DNA of 64,000 bases from CAZCTC01 sp964501335 (GCA_964501335.1 CAZCTC010000027.1:1-64000), one strand, 5' to 3'. Positions 8,897-19,849 are shown, counted from the first letter of the stretch. Numbers and translations: made by a program. Notes: generated from the sequence alone by a model not told the origin.

Positions 8897-10786
8897 ATGC
8901 ACAGCAGATCGTTTCTCATGCGGATGATTCTCAATTCTTTGTTGGTTGCCGTGTTGGTTCTGGGCAACCAGTCTCCTGTGATTGCCCGCCCTCAGGCCAC
9001 GACGTTCACGGTCGATACGGCTACCGATGCCCATGATTCCAATCTTTCCGATGGGATTTGCAACAACGGGGTCGACGGCTGCAATTTGCGGGCGGCTGTC
9101 GAACAAGCTTTTTCGGTGGCTTCGTCCGGCAATCCGGTGACGATCCTTTTCTGGAGCAGCGGTAGTGTGTTGCATAACCTGACGCTGGGCTCGATCAACT
9201 GGGCGGCCAGTTATGTCACGCTGGATGGGCAGTCGCTGGGAATTACGATCGACGGCTCGGGGATGGCGGCCGGGCAGAATCTGATCGCTATTTCGGGCGA
9301 CCACAATACGATTCGCAATCTGACGCTGCGGGGGGCGCGCAACGACGCGCTGCGGATCGGGGATTTTGCGGGGGTGGGGGCCGGCAACGACAATCTGGCC
9401 GAGAACCTTTTTATTATCGGCAGCGGCGCCTCGGGGGTGTATGTTTACGGCGGATCGAACAACGGTGGGCAGCGCAACCTGCTTCAAAACAATGCTATCG
9501 GGGTTGCGGGTTGGGCCGCTTCCAGTTGTGTCGTCGGGGAAGCCAACGGCGGAAATGGGATTTTGATTGAGGCCGGGGCGCATTCAACCCGGGTGGTGAC
9601 CAGCCGGATTGTATGCAATAGTTACAACGGCATTTATATCCAGGGAAATTCGGGGTTGCCGACGGGAGTCGATATCAATAACAACGATATCGGGGTCCGT
9701 GCCGATAGCGATATGGGCAATGGGTTGAAGGGCATTCTGGTGGATCATGCCAGCCGGGCTTTAATTCGGGGGAATGTCATTTCCGGAAACGGGGATTCCG
9801 GGGTGGGGCTGGCGGGAGCCACTTATGTGACCATGACATATAACCACATTGGAGTCAGCAGCAATGGATCGAGTGTGATTCCCAATGCTCTTTGTGGGGT
9901 GGCGATTTATGATTCAGCGGCGAATAATTTGATCGGCGGGCCGAATCCGACGACCGATAAGAATGTCATCAGCGGAAACGGTACCCATGGGATTTGTCTT
10001 TCGGATGGGGCCGCTACCAATACGATAGAATCCAACATTATCGGTTTAAATTCGATGGGGACGGCGGCTGTTCCCAACGGTGGCGCCGGGATGTGGTTGA
10101 GTTATGCCTCTGACAATGTAATAGGTTCTTCTGCTCCTCAGTCGGTGCAGTATATTTCCGGGAATACCAGGGCGGGAATTTATCTGGAGAATTCCAATCA
10201 TAATTCTATCGGGGCCGGCAACTCTATCGGCCGGGGCAGTGACGGCAGCCGCCAGGGCAATCAACAGGACGGGGTTTATTTGAAGCAATCGACGAATACG
10301 CTGGTGGTGCCGGATTATGTGGTTTACAACGTAGGGGCAGGTATTGTGGTTACGGGAGATGTTGCTGTCGAGAATCAGATTGCTCCCGTCAATGTTTATA
10401 GCAACGGGGGCCTGCCGGTCGATTTGGGCGGCGATGGGCAAACTCCCAATGGGTCCAGAAGTGCGCCGGGGCCGAATAACTGGCAACCCTATCCGGTGAT
10501 TACAGCCAGTTCCGGCAATGTCATCACCGGGACGACCTGTGCAAATTGTAAGGTTGCTATCTATGGGATCTATGGGAATCCCGGGATGAATGGTGGGGGC
10601 GGTTATTATATAACGATGACGACGGCTTCGGCGGCGGGGGTGTGGAATGTGACTCTGGCGAATGGATTGACCGGGCGGGATATTTCGATGATAGCCTGTC
10701 ATGGGACGTGCACTTCTTCGGGTAATTCTTCGGAGATGAGTCCGGTCTATCTGCTTTTTGCGCCGGTGGTGGGGCGGCGGTATTAG
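8897..10786 (+). CDS. Secreted right-handed parallel beta-helix protein
   Basis: The protein has about 629 residues. It has a signal peptide (MHSRSFLMRM, then a hydrophobic stretch to VIARPQA) and the segment SDGICNNGVDGCNLRAAVEQ, which matches the CSLREAI-type entry common in Chloroflexota secreted proteins. A long parallel beta-helix follows (residues about 95-500) of the NosD/pectate-lyase-like type, with repeated turns such as NTIRNLTLRGA, ALIRGNVISGNG, NLIGGPNP and NTIESNIIG. The C-terminus (SPVYLLFAPVVGRRY) resembles the LPxV tails of the phylum. I place the start at 8897 because AAGGAGG (8886-8892) lies directly upstream. The ATG at 8879 precedes that site. Carbohydrate binding or an adhesin role is possible, but no catalytic residues can be assigned. 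Confidence 0.85.
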   Translation: MHSRSFLMRMILNSLLVAVLVLGNQSPVIARPQATTFTVDTATDAHDSNLSDGICNNGVDGCNLRAAVEQAFSVASSGNPVTILFWSSGSVLHNLTLGSINWAASYVTLDGQSLGITIDGSGMAAGQNLIAISGDHNTIRNLTLRGARNDALRIGDFAGVGAGNDNLAENLFIIGSGASGVYVYGGSNNGGQRNLLQNNAIGVAGWAASSCVVGEANGGNGILIEAGAHSTRVVTSRIVCNSYNGIYIQGNSGLPTGVDINNNDIGVRADSDMGNGLKGILVDHASRALIRGNVISGNGDSGVGLAGATYVTMTYNHIGVSSNGSSVIPNALCGVAIYDSAANNLIGGPNPTTDKNVISGNGTHGICLSDGAATNTIESNIIGLNSMGTAAVPNGGAGMWLSYASDNVIGSSAPQSVQYISGNTRAGIYLENSNHNSIGAGNSIGRGSDGSRQGNQQDGVYLKQSTNTLVVPDYVVYNVGAGIVVTGDVAVENQIAPVNVYSNGGLPVDLGGDGQTPNGSRSAPGPNNWQPYPVITASSGNVITGTTCANCKVAIYGIYGNPGMNGGGGYYITMTTASAAGVWNVTLANGLTGRDISMIACHGTCTSSGNSSEMSPVYLLFAPVVGRRY

Positions 10787-10830
10787 GGAAAAGATTTTAA
10801 CGCAGAGACGCAGAGGGCGCAGAGATTTAA

Positions 10831-10876
10831 ATAAAAACCATCGCGCGATCCGTGCGGATCGCGCGATGGTTTTTAT
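10831..10876. terminator. Strong bidirectional terminator
   Basis: A perfect 22-bp inverted repeat (10831-10852 with 10855-10876) with a CATCGCGCGATCC core and AT-rich outer ends. It lies between the plus beta-helix gene and the minus uvrA gene, which converge. Confidence 0.85.
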
Positions 10877-10880
10877 CGAA

Positions 10881-10906
10881 GTAGGGGCGGCCCGATGTGG
10901 CCGCCC
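10881..10906. repeat. Short GC palindrome repeat, copy A
   Basis: The 26-bp sequence beginning GTAGGGGCGGCCC and ending GGCCGCCC is present here and again, identical, at 26920-26945. It contains a GGCGGCC/GGCCGCC inverted pair and belongs to a class of short palindromic repeats seen dispersed in many bacterial genomes. Confidence 0.6.
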
Positions 10907-10915
10907 GTTGGTTTT

Positions 10916-13810
<2,895 letters not shown>

Positions 13811-14042
13811 GATCCTTACTCCCTTGCAAGGTGCGACCCGTGATTATAGCACGAGTAAGGGCAAAAATCGAGTGAGAAGCGGGTCTGGTTCAGGAGGAAA
13901 ATGAACCGGAGGGGGCCTCTCTGGCAGATTACAAATCCGGGTGATGATATGCACTTTTCCAGTGCCGGCTGGCTGATAAGGCAGCGGGATCTATTTAAAA
14001 TTTGCCCGGCGAATCTGGGTTGGAAGCCCCTACTCCGTTGAC

Positions 14043-14058
14043 TAGAACCTATGTTCTA
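14043..14058. promoter_or_regulatory. Candidate LexA (SOS) box upstream of uvrA
   Basis: TAGAACCTATGTTCTA is a perfect palindrome containing GAAC-N4-GTTC, the core of the LexA operator known from Bacillus-type SOS systems. It lies directly downstream of the minus-strand -10 box of the predicted uvrA promoter, over the expected transcription start. A repressor bound here would block initiation. The identity of the repressor is inferred. Confidence 0.7.
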
Positions 14059-14085
14059 TTATACGCAGAGGGCGGATTCTGTCAA
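14058..14085 (-). promoter_or_regulatory. Consensus sigma-70-type promoter for uvrA
   Basis: On the minus strand, TTGACA (plus 14080-14085), a 16-base spacer and TATAAT (plus 14058-14063) match both hexamers perfectly. The start site would fall near 14051, giving a leader of about 240 bases before the uvrA ATG at 13810. Confidence 0.8.
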
Positions 14086-14103
14086 GCTGAAGCCTAAAGG
14101 GGT

Positions 14104-14230
14104 TTTCTTATGTCCCGCAAAGAATACTTTTTCCGTAAGAGGCGACGCGCAGGAGGGGGGAGAGGATTTATTTTTTTCATTTTTTCGGCGGCTTCAGAAA
14201 GCCGCCGAAAAAATGGACTTTTTCCTGTAC
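14104..14230 (-). repeat. Two-hairpin intergenic repeat, reverse orientation
   Basis: Reverse-oriented family member with TGTCCCGCAA at 14111, GCGACGCGC near 14142 and a hairpin at 14178-14215 (core CGGCGGCTT, AAAAAA/TTTTTT outer stem). The gene-free stretch 13811-14515 contains the uvrA promoter and operator, this copy, and the plus-oriented element that follows. Confidence 0.8.
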
Positions 14231-14232
14231 AG

Positions 14233-14511
14233 CTCTGGAAAAAAGCCATATTTTGGCGCGAGGCCCTCACCCCAACCCCTCCCCCCTGCGGTTGTACAGG
14301 CGAAGCGCGCTTTCAGGAGATTCTGTGTGAAGATGCGCCGCCGGCCGGGCGATGAGGGGGAGGGGCTCAGATGTCTTGCCGGGTGGGGCTCTGGAAAAAG
14401 GCATATTTTGGCGCGCATTCTGATGCGCGCCAAAATATAAATAAAAAACATTTCCCCGCCATCCCGCGCGGCGGCTCTTACCAGGAAAGGGCCCCCTTGC
14501 GGGATGGCGGG
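14233..14511 (+). repeat. Two-hairpin repeat with an inserted ~150-bp block
   Basis: The CTCTGGAAAA lead and 5' hairpin arm occur twice, at about 14235 and 14389. They are separated by a CCCTCACCCCAACCCC...GATGAGGGGGAGGGG inverted block like the one duplicated at 1921-2232. The complete copy then has a perfect hairpin (14403-14438) and an unusually strong second stem: 13 perfect base pairs between 14455-14467 and 14499-14511. That second stem ends five bases beyond the stop of the minus-strand membrane gene and could act as its terminator. Confidence 0.8.
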
Positions 14512-14515
14512 AAGA

Positions 14516-15241
14516 TCAGAGGCGTTTCAGGCCGCGAGATTGCAGGAAGGCTTCTATGGCCTCTTTGTGTAACGGTGAAATGGTCCATTGGAAAGTGCGT
14601 GGTTTCTGGGCAGGATTCAGGGAGCCGGCCGGGAGGTAATCAATGAAGAGGAGGGGAAAGCTACGATCCTTCCATTCATAGGAGACGATTTGATCCCAGC
14701 TCAAGAACGTAACGAAGGTCAGCAGACCGTTTTCGGTGAATTGCATTCGGCCAAGTACTGGACGAAGTTGTACCAGCGCGGTCAGTGGCATAGTTAAATA
14801 GACGATGATTATTTCCGCGTAGCTGTATTGAAGATAGAACTGAATCGCCAGCATTCCTAAGAAGAAAACGGCTCCTGCACAACCGAGAAGATAAAGGGGC
14901 AGCCAGACATCCATATTCCCATTCAGCAATACTGCGCCGGCCATTTCGCGGCGTTTGGGCCACTGAATGAAATCGTTAACGAGGATGGCGAGCTGAACGG
15001 CCGCCAATATCGCCATTACGATCATCCCTAAGGGGGGAACCCGGAACGCCAGATCTACGATGAGCATGATAAAGATCAGGACGCCTCCGACGATCAGTCC
15101 GGTGCGGAATTCAGCGGCGGCGGCTTCCTTACCGATTTTGGGAGCGCGGTAGAGGCGGGCGAAGATCGCCAGTCCAATCGGCACGACGAAGAGCAGGATC
15201 AGGAGCACGATAAGGACGGTGTTCATGATGGATTCAAGCAT
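14516..15241 (-). CDS. Multi-pass membrane protein, DUF5673-like C-terminus (paralog B)
   Basis: The 241-residue protein has hydrophobic segments near residues 6-28, 45-65, 68-88, 105-130 and 135-155. A soluble tail follows containing TENGLLTFVTFLSWDQIVSY, EWKDRSFPLLF and WTISPLHKEAIEAFL. It is clearly paralogous to the gene directly upstream, sharing the order GLLTF/GILTF, SWDQI/PWEEI and YEWKD. The tail resembles DUF5673 domains, whose function is unknown. The two genes overlap by eight bases, so they are translationally coupled and probably act together. Similar amphipathic PH-like tails occur in YcxB-type proteins. I cannot propose a substrate. Confidence 0.7.
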   Translation of the reverse strand: MLESIMNTVLIVLLILLFVVPIGLAIFARLYRAPKIGKEAAAAEFRTGLIVGGVLIFIMLIVDLAFRVPPLGMIVMAILAAVQLAILVNDFIQWPKRREMAGAVLLNGNMDVWLPLYLLGCAGAVFFLGMLAIQFYLQYSYAEIIIVYLTMPLTALVQLRPVLGRMQFTENGLLTFVTFLSWDQIVSYEWKDRSFPLLFIDYLPAGSLNPAQKPRTFQWTISPLHKEAIEAFLQSRGLKRL

Positions 15242-15959
15242 TTTGTACCTCTTCTTTGGACGGCAGCCGGGCTTTTAAGATGGGATCGAGTTGGGCTTTT
15301 ATTTCCGGGGTGACCATGCGTTGGATACGGGGGCGGACGATTTGTAAGAAAGCGGGCCAGCGCGATTTGTAGTAGACAATAAGGGTCAGCAGGTTGTCTT
15401 TCCATTCATAGCCTGTGATCTCTTCCCAGGGTAGCATGTGAGTGAAGGTCAGGATGCCTTTTTCCGTGATCTTCAAAGGGACGACGGCTACGAAGAGGGG
15501 GTTTAGATTGATCAGGATAATTATGATCAGTATGAATGTCGGCGACCCCGATTCGAAGAGTATAAGATAGCCCAGCATTCCTATTACCACGAGGTTGGCA
15601 AGGGCGAGCAAACCCCACGTATGATCTCGCCCACAGTTCAAGAGAAGCGCCCCGGCCTTTTTCTGGCGTTCCGACAGGGTAACTGCATAGTACAAAAGGC
15701 GGGTGGTCATTCCGAGCATGATGGCCGAAAAAAAGAGCGTTGGGACCGGCTCAGGGAGATCGGCGATTTGCATGGCGATGAATAAGAGCACGATGAAGAG
15801 TCCGGCGATGATGAGATCGTGGGGGACCTGTTTCAGTGCCGCTTCCGGACCGATTTTATTGCGGCGGTAGAGATAGACCCAGAGGACTACTCCCAGTGGA
15901 ATGATAACCATCAGCGCATTGAAAGAATAGCAAATGAAATCGAATGGATTTGCCGGCAT
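15234..15959 (-). CDS. Multi-pass membrane protein, DUF5673-like C-terminus (paralog A)
   Basis: This is the first gene of a two-gene minus-strand operon, 241 residues. The N-terminal half holds about five hydrophobic segments (for example ALMVIIPLGVVLWVYLY and LIIAGLFIVLLFIAM). The C-terminal half has the motif series TEKGILTFTHMLPWEEITGY, EWKDNLLTLIVYY and a helical end that is basic before an acidic finish. It shares order and motifs with the downstream paralog, so a tandem duplication is likely. A promoter with a perfect -10 box lies about 40 bases upstream. It may form a heteromeric membrane complex with its paralog (inference). Function is unknown. Confidence 0.7.
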   Translation of the reverse strand: MPANPFDFICYSFNALMVIIPLGVVLWVYLYRRNKIGPEAALKQVPHDLIIAGLFIVLLFIAMQIADLPEPVPTLFFSAIMLGMTTRLLYYAVTLSERQKKAGALLLNCGRDHTWGLLALANLVVIGMLGYLILFESGSPTFILIIIILINLNPLFVAVVPLKITEKGILTFTHMLPWEEITGYEWKDNLLTLIVYYKSRWPAFLQIVRPRIQRMVTPEIKAQLDPILKARLPSKEEVQNA

Positions 15960-15996
15960 GTTAGAGTTCCTTATCGGTTAACGTAGATTCAACTTA

Positions 15997-16024
15997 ATTA
16001 TAATCAATCACCTTTTTAAGGCAA
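15997..16024 (-). promoter_or_regulatory. Promoter for the paralogous membrane-protein pair
   Basis: On the minus strand, TTGCCT (plus 16019-16024), a 16-base spacer and TATAAT (plus 15997-16002), about 40 bases ahead of the ATG at 15959. Four of six -35 bases and all -10 bases match consensus. Confidence 0.6.
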
Positions 16025-16110
16025 ATATAAAAGATTTTTTGCAGTCTGTGCGGCTGACCCTCACCCCAATCCTCATATCAGGCAACTTAAGCCATTGGCA
16101 ACAACAATTA

Positions 16111-16250
16111 CCTGGAAAAGGAGGAAAGAAAAAGCCCATGTTTTCGCGCGCCGTCTGCGGCGCGCGAAAACATGAATAAAAAATTCTCTCCCTCCGTCCC
16201 GCGCGACGTACCTTGCGGGGAAAGTGCCATTTGCGGGACGCTACAAGGCT
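16111..16250 (+). repeat. Two-hairpin intergenic repeat
   Basis: Family member with a perfect hairpin at 16137-16174 (core CGCGCGCCG). Its second stem is GTCCCGC near 16196 pairing with GCGGGAC near 16233, where other copies have CATCCTGC with GCGGGATG. The A-U pair is replaced by G-C. The gene-free stretch 15960-16344 holds the minus promoter, a CCCTCACCCCAATCC fragment, this copy and the osmC control region. Confidence 0.85.
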
Positions 16251-16285
16251 GGCGACTTGCCCGCCGCTGGCGGATTTTAGCTTGT

Positions 16286-16317
16286 GTTATATAATATAAA
16301 GGTCTTCTGTATATAAC
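16286..16317. promoter_or_regulatory. AT-rich inverted repeat upstream of osmC
   Basis: GTTATATA (16286-16293) and TATATAAC (16310-16317) form perfect 8-bp arms around a 16-base spacer that includes a TATAAT-like box at 16290-16295. It lies 28 bases upstream of the osmC ATG. AT-rich palindromes at osmC/ohr genes are often MarR/OhrR-type operators. No good -35 box was seen. Confidence 0.4.
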
Positions 16318-16344
16318 AAACTCTACCCAGAAAGGGATAAAAAC

Positions 16345-16770
16345 ATGGCTACTCGCACAGCTGAGGCAATTTGGGAAGGAAATCTTAAGGATGGTCGGGG
16401 CGTGATGAAATTCGGCAGCGGGGCCTTTGAGGGTGCTTACACCTTCGCTTCTCGCTTTGAAAGCGGCAAGGGTACCAATCCTGAGGAACTGATCGGGGCG
16501 GCCCATGCCGGCTGCTTTTCTATGGCTTTGAGTGCCAGCCTGGCTAAAGATGGCCATACTCCTGATCGGATTCATACGACAGCCAGTGTGCAGTTTGAAA
16601 ACTCGGGAGATGGCCCCCGGATCACTCACATTCTTCTGGAAACTGAAGGGACAGTCTCCGGTATCGATGAGGCGACCTTTGTGAAATACGCTCAGGAAGC
16701 CAAAGCTAACTGTCCGGTTTCGCGGGCTCTGACCGGCGTCGAAATTGAAGTTCATGCAAAACTGAAGTAA
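16345..16770 (+). CDS. osmC: OsmC-family organic hydroperoxide reductase
   Basis: The 141-residue protein matches the OsmC/Ohr family. OsmC is a cytoplasmic peroxidase that reduces organic hydroperoxides using a reactive cysteine pair. Cys57 in AAHAGCFSMALS is the peroxidatic cysteine and Cys123 in AKANCPVSRAL the resolving one. The order and spacing fit OsmC rather than Ohr (EELIGAAHAGCFSMAL is the OsmC form), with the N-terminal strand TAEAIWEGNLKDGRGVM. The ATG at 16345 follows AAAGGG. An AT-rich palindrome lies just upstream and a strong terminator downstream, so it is a single-gene unit. Oxidative or osmotic stress induction is likely from the family but not shown here. Confidence 0.93.
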   Translation: MATRTAEAIWEGNLKDGRGVMKFGSGAFEGAYTFASRFESGKGTNPEELIGAAHAGCFSMALSASLAKDGHTPDRIHTTASVQFENSGDGPRITHILLETEGTVSGIDEATFVKYAQEAKANCPVSRALTGVEIEVHAKLK

Positions 16771-16806
16771 GTGGATCTAATTCGACGCCCACGGCGTTAT
16801 CAATCT

Positions 16807-16850
16807 TACATAAAATTCGCCCGCCTTTTAAGGCGGGCGAATTTTATGTA
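16807..16850. terminator. Strong hairpin terminator after osmC
   Basis: A perfect 21-bp inverted repeat (16807-16827 with 16830-16850) with core TTCGCCCGCCTT and AT-rich outer ends, 37 bases after the osmC stop. Confidence 0.85.
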
Positions 16851-16899
16851 AAAGGCACTATAATCGAACAATCCCATTTTCCAGGAGGAGGGCGGCTCG

Positions 16900-18144
16900 A
16901 TGCGGAGTCACAAGAGGGACTGGCTGCGATGTGGGTGGTTGGCAGGAATTTTGGGTCTGTTGCTGGTGGGATGCGCCATGCAGACCCCCGCGCTTACTCC
17001 GGGGAGTGCCGGGGGTGGGGAAGGGGCTCCGGCCGCGCTCAACAAGATGGGAATTCATTTATTGCTCGACGACGGTCGGACACGGTGGCCGGCAGAACGC
17101 TGGGAAGAACATTTGCAGGAGGCCCGCAAAATTGTAGGGGCCGGTGGATATGTCGCTGAGTTGATCCGGGGTGACGATCTCGACCCGGCGCGCTGGCAGC
17201 TCTTTTTCGATTTCTGTGCAAAGCTGGAGCTGAAGCCGATCGTGCGGTTTGCGACGGTTTATGATACCGGGGCCGGCTGGTGGGTGGCTCCGACTCCCGA
17301 CGCGGATGGGTCCTATCATACGGTGGCTCAGCAGTATGCGGATTTTGTGAAAGCGGTGCAGTGGCCGGGCAAGGAGCATTATGTCGTCATCGGCAACGAG
17401 CCCAATCACGGCAACGAATGGGGCGGGCGTCCCGACCCGGCGGCTTATGCCCGGTTTTTACGGGATACGGCTCAGGCTTTACGGCTGGCCGATCCTCAGG
17501 TGAAGATCCTGAATGCGGGACTGGATCCCTATACGCCGAATACCGGCAGCCTGCCTTTTACCGACGGGCTTTATTACATGGATGAGGAATCGTTTCTGGA
17601 TGGGATGGTTGCGGCCTATCCGGATGTTTTTACTTTTATTGATTACTGGAACAGCCATTCCTATCCGACGGGTCCTTTTTCCGAGCCGCCCTGGGTGCAA
17701 AGCTATCAGGTCGATTGGATCAACGATGCGACGAATCCCAACCACATCACGCCGACGGTGGGGATTTACAACCGGGGGATTAACGGTTATGAGTGGGAGT
17801 TGTTCAAGCTCAGCACATATGGGGTTTCGCCTTTGCCGGTGATGATCGTCGAGACCGGCTGGCGCCATTCGGAGACGGCCGATCCCGCCGCCACGGATCA
17901 ATTCGGCGCGGTGCATGACATTGCCACCGTGGGAGCCTATCTTGATATGGCCTGCCGGGGGAACCAAGGCCGCTATCCCGCCTGGCCGGAGGAAGGCTGG
18001 ACGCCCTGGTTCCATGATGCGCGGGTGGTGGCTGTCACGCCGTTTGCCCTGGACGGCAATCCGGCGGAGTGGGGCCATACCAACTGGCTCCAGCTCGATG
18101 CAGAAGGGAAGGTCCTGGGTACTCATCTTCTCTGGGAACCATAA
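16900..18144 (+). CDS. Lipoprotein with a glycoside hydrolase (clan A-like) fold
   Basis: The 414-residue protein has a lipoprotein signal with lipobox LLVGC (Cys25), so it is likely anchored in the membrane on the outer side. The mature part resembles a (beta/alpha)8 glycosidase of clan GH-A (GH39/GH5-like). HYVVIGNEPNHG places the acid/base Glu167, and LPVMIVETGWRHS places the nucleophile Glu318. Other features are FIDYWNSHSYP and a C-terminal WLQLDAEGKVLGTHLLWEP. The ATG at 16900 follows a CAGGAGGAGGG ribosome site. A TATAAT at 16859-16864 lies upstream but has no clear -35. Substrate cannot be told. Polysaccharide trimming at the cell surface is inferred. Confidence 0.8.
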   Translation: MRSHKRDWLRCGWLAGILGLLLVGCAMQTPALTPGSAGGGEGAPAALNKMGIHLLLDDGRTRWPAERWEEHLQEARKIVGAGGYVAELIRGDDLDPARWQLFFDFCAKLELKPIVRFATVYDTGAGWWVAPTPDADGSYHTVAQQYADFVKAVQWPGKEHYVVIGNEPNHGNEWGGRPDPAAYARFLRDTAQALRLADPQVKILNAGLDPYTPNTGSLPFTDGLYYMDEESFLDGMVAAYPDVFTFIDYWNSHSYPTGPFSEPPWVQSYQVDWINDATNPNHITPTVGIYNRGINGYEWELFKLSTYGVSPLPVMIVETGWRHSETADPAATDQFGAVHDIATVGAYLDMACRGNQGRYPAWPEEGWTPWFHDARVVAVTPFALDGNPAEWGHTNWLQLDAEGKVLGTHLLWEP

Positions 18145-18254
18145 AGATGTTGTGGCGCGCATTCTGATGCGCGCCACAACATAAACAAAAAAATTCTCCC
18201 TTCTCCTCCAGCGCGGCGCTTCAAGCCGAACAAAAGCCCTTTGCGGGACGCTAA
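18144..18254 (+). repeat. Two-hairpin intergenic repeat, 5'-truncated
   Basis: A perfect 16-bp hairpin (18147-18182, core GTGGCGCGCAT) starts only three bases after the lipoprotein gene stop, so it probably terminates that transcript. The A-rich and TGCGGGACGC portions follow, while the CTGGAAAA lead is missing. Confidence 0.85.
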
Positions 18255-18289
18255 AAACATCACGCTGGCAGGAAAATCCAATCCATGCG

Positions 18290-18430
18290 GTTAGCTCTGA
18301 AAAGCGGAAGAAAAAAAGCCTATGTTGTGGCGCGCATTCTGATGCGCGCCACAACATAAACAAAAAAATTCTCTCTTTCCCCCCCTGCGCGGCGTTTCAA
18401 GCCGAACAAAAGCCCCTTGCGGGACGTTAA
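18290..18430 (+). repeat. Two-hairpin intergenic repeat, tandem second copy
   Basis: A near-identical copy of the element at 18144-18254, with the same GTGGCGCGCAT core (hairpin 18322-18357) and a complete GCTCTGAAAAGCG lead. The two copies form a direct repeat of about 175 bp and fill most of the gene-free stretch 18145-18538. Confidence 0.85.
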
Positions 18431-18464
18431 AAACGTCCCATCGGCGGAAAAATAATAGCCCGAT

Positions 18465-18492
18465 TTGAGTGAAACGAGGATCGGGTTATAAT
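18465..18492 (+). promoter_or_regulatory. Promoter for the TPR-paralog operon
   Basis: TTGAGT (18465-18470), a 16-base spacer and TATAAT (18487-18492), about 45 bases upstream of the ATG at 18539. It probably drives both tandem paralogs. Confidence 0.65.
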
Positions 18493-18538
18493 GGATTGAA
18501 CCTTGACGGCGAATACGCCAGGACAGGAAAGGGGCAGG

Positions 18539-19849
18539 ATGGCAACTGCACAGGAATACCTTAAATCAGCGCGGCAGGCCCTGGCCGAAAAGAGAGCCGA
18601 TGAGGCTTTACGGCGCCTGGCGCAGGGATTCATTGCCGATGTGACCTGCAAACCCCTGTATGCTTTGGCGGCTAAATGTCTGCATCGACAGCGCAATAGC
18701 GCCGAGGCCCGCCTTTTTGAGGCCGCTCTGGCCGATTTTGATTCAGCCCATCCTTTTTATGAACTGGGGTCCCATTTTATGGAAACCGGTGCTCCCCGGT
18801 TGGCGCTGCCCTTTTTGCGGCGTGCCGCGCGTCTGGCGCCCGGGCGCCGCGATGTCTTGATGGAGCTGGCCCAGGCCTATAATCAACATTTTCGGCCGCA
18901 TAAAGCGCGCGAGATTCTGGCCCAACTGGATCTTTCCCACGATTTTTGGGCGGCCTATGAGTTTTATTGGGCTTCTTTGTTATGTGGGGAAATCGGCGGC
19001 ATTGCTGAGTTTATTCAGGATGCAAAGTCCGGTGTGGCCAATTCCAGAATCGATCCCGATACCCGTGGGGATGTGGAAAGTGCTTTGACCAAACTGGACG
19101 AGGCCCTGACGCGCTGGATCGCTTTTCCCCATCCGCCGTTGCTGGTGCGGGACTGGCATTTTATCCAGTATGGGGCTGCGATCTTGCATTATTGTGACAC
19201 CCATGAGTTTGAGGATGTGTTGGAGATTGCCGGCGGGCGTTGGATTGCGTTGTGGGCTTCATGGGAATGGATCGCCCGCGATTTGCATCGATTGCGCCGG
19301 TTTCTGGCGGAACTTTATCGTTATCCCCGCGGTGTTGTCGGTCTGCCGGATCGCGATTCTGAGATTGTCGCGCGCGCCACGGCGATGATTCTGGATCGTC
19401 CTTATTTGGGAAGCGCGGCCCCGTTGCTGGTCGAGCCGGAAATGCTGGTAGTCGCGGCCGACAATCGACGTCTGGTCCATCCGGGGCTGGGAACCATCCA
19501 GCCGGGACAGACTCTTTTTGCTTACAACCTCTGCTGGATTCAGGATGCGGGGCCGACTCCGGATGTAGCCGGCTTGATGAGTCAGGTCTGTTCTTTTCCC
19601 TGGAACGGCGGCACGTTGCATGCCGTTCCGGAACGGGGCCGGATTTCAACCGGGAGCCCGGATCTGCGTTCGGTGGAGTTGATTGCCCGGGATCTGGCTG
19701 CGACTTCGCCTTTGCCCGATCCCTATTTCGACAGTGTGTTGGATTTCTATGTGCAGCGGGCCGATTATTTAAAGGGCGGGGGTCAGAGGGGGGGCTTGCG
19801 GTTTTCCTTTTCTATGGAAAGCCCGGTACCCGGCCGCTTTTTTGAATAG
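18539..19849 (+). CDS. TPR-like protein of unknown function, paralog 1
   Basis: This 436-residue soluble protein shares its whole length with the next gene. Residues 1-170 look like degenerate TPR helices (AQEYLKSARQALAEKRADEA, RLFEAALADFDSAHPFYELG, LPFLRRAARLAPGRRDVLME). Residues about 200-430 form a second conserved domain I do not recognise. It is marked by PPLLVRDWHFIQYGAA, IAGGRWIALW, GLPDRDSEIVARA, VVAADNRR, LCWIQDAGPTPDVAGLMSQV and FPWNGG. The start is the ATG at 18539 with GGAAAGGGG upstream, since the paralog begins with the matching MATVQEH. An earlier in-frame codon adds 12 unmatched residues. The invariant Arg/Asp/His and the DNR motif look functional, but no reaction can be assigned. 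Confidence 0.8.
   Translation: MATAQEYLKSARQALAEKRADEALRRLAQGFIADVTCKPLYALAAKCLHRQRNSAEARLFEAALADFDSAHPFYELGSHFMETGAPRLALPFLRRAARLAPGRRDVLMELAQAYNQHFRPHKAREILAQLDLSHDFWAAYEFYWASLLCGEIGGIAEFIQDAKSGVANSRIDPDTRGDVESALTKLDEALTRWIAFPHPPLLVRDWHFIQYGAAILHYCDTHEFEDVLEIAGGRWIALWASWEWIARDLHRLRRFLAELYRYPRGVVGLPDRDSEIVARATAMILDRPYLGSAAPLLVEPEMLVVAADNRRLVHPGLGTIQPGQTLFAYNLCWIQDAGPTPDVAGLMSQVCSFPWNGGTLHAVPERGRISTGSPDLRSVELIARDLAATSPLPDPYFDSVLDFYVQRADYLKGGGQRGGLRFSFSMESPVPGRFFE

Noticed and set aside
18144..18430. CRISPR-like array of hairpin repeats
   Set aside because: Only two copies lie close together, the units are over 100 bp, and there are no regular short spacers or cas genes.
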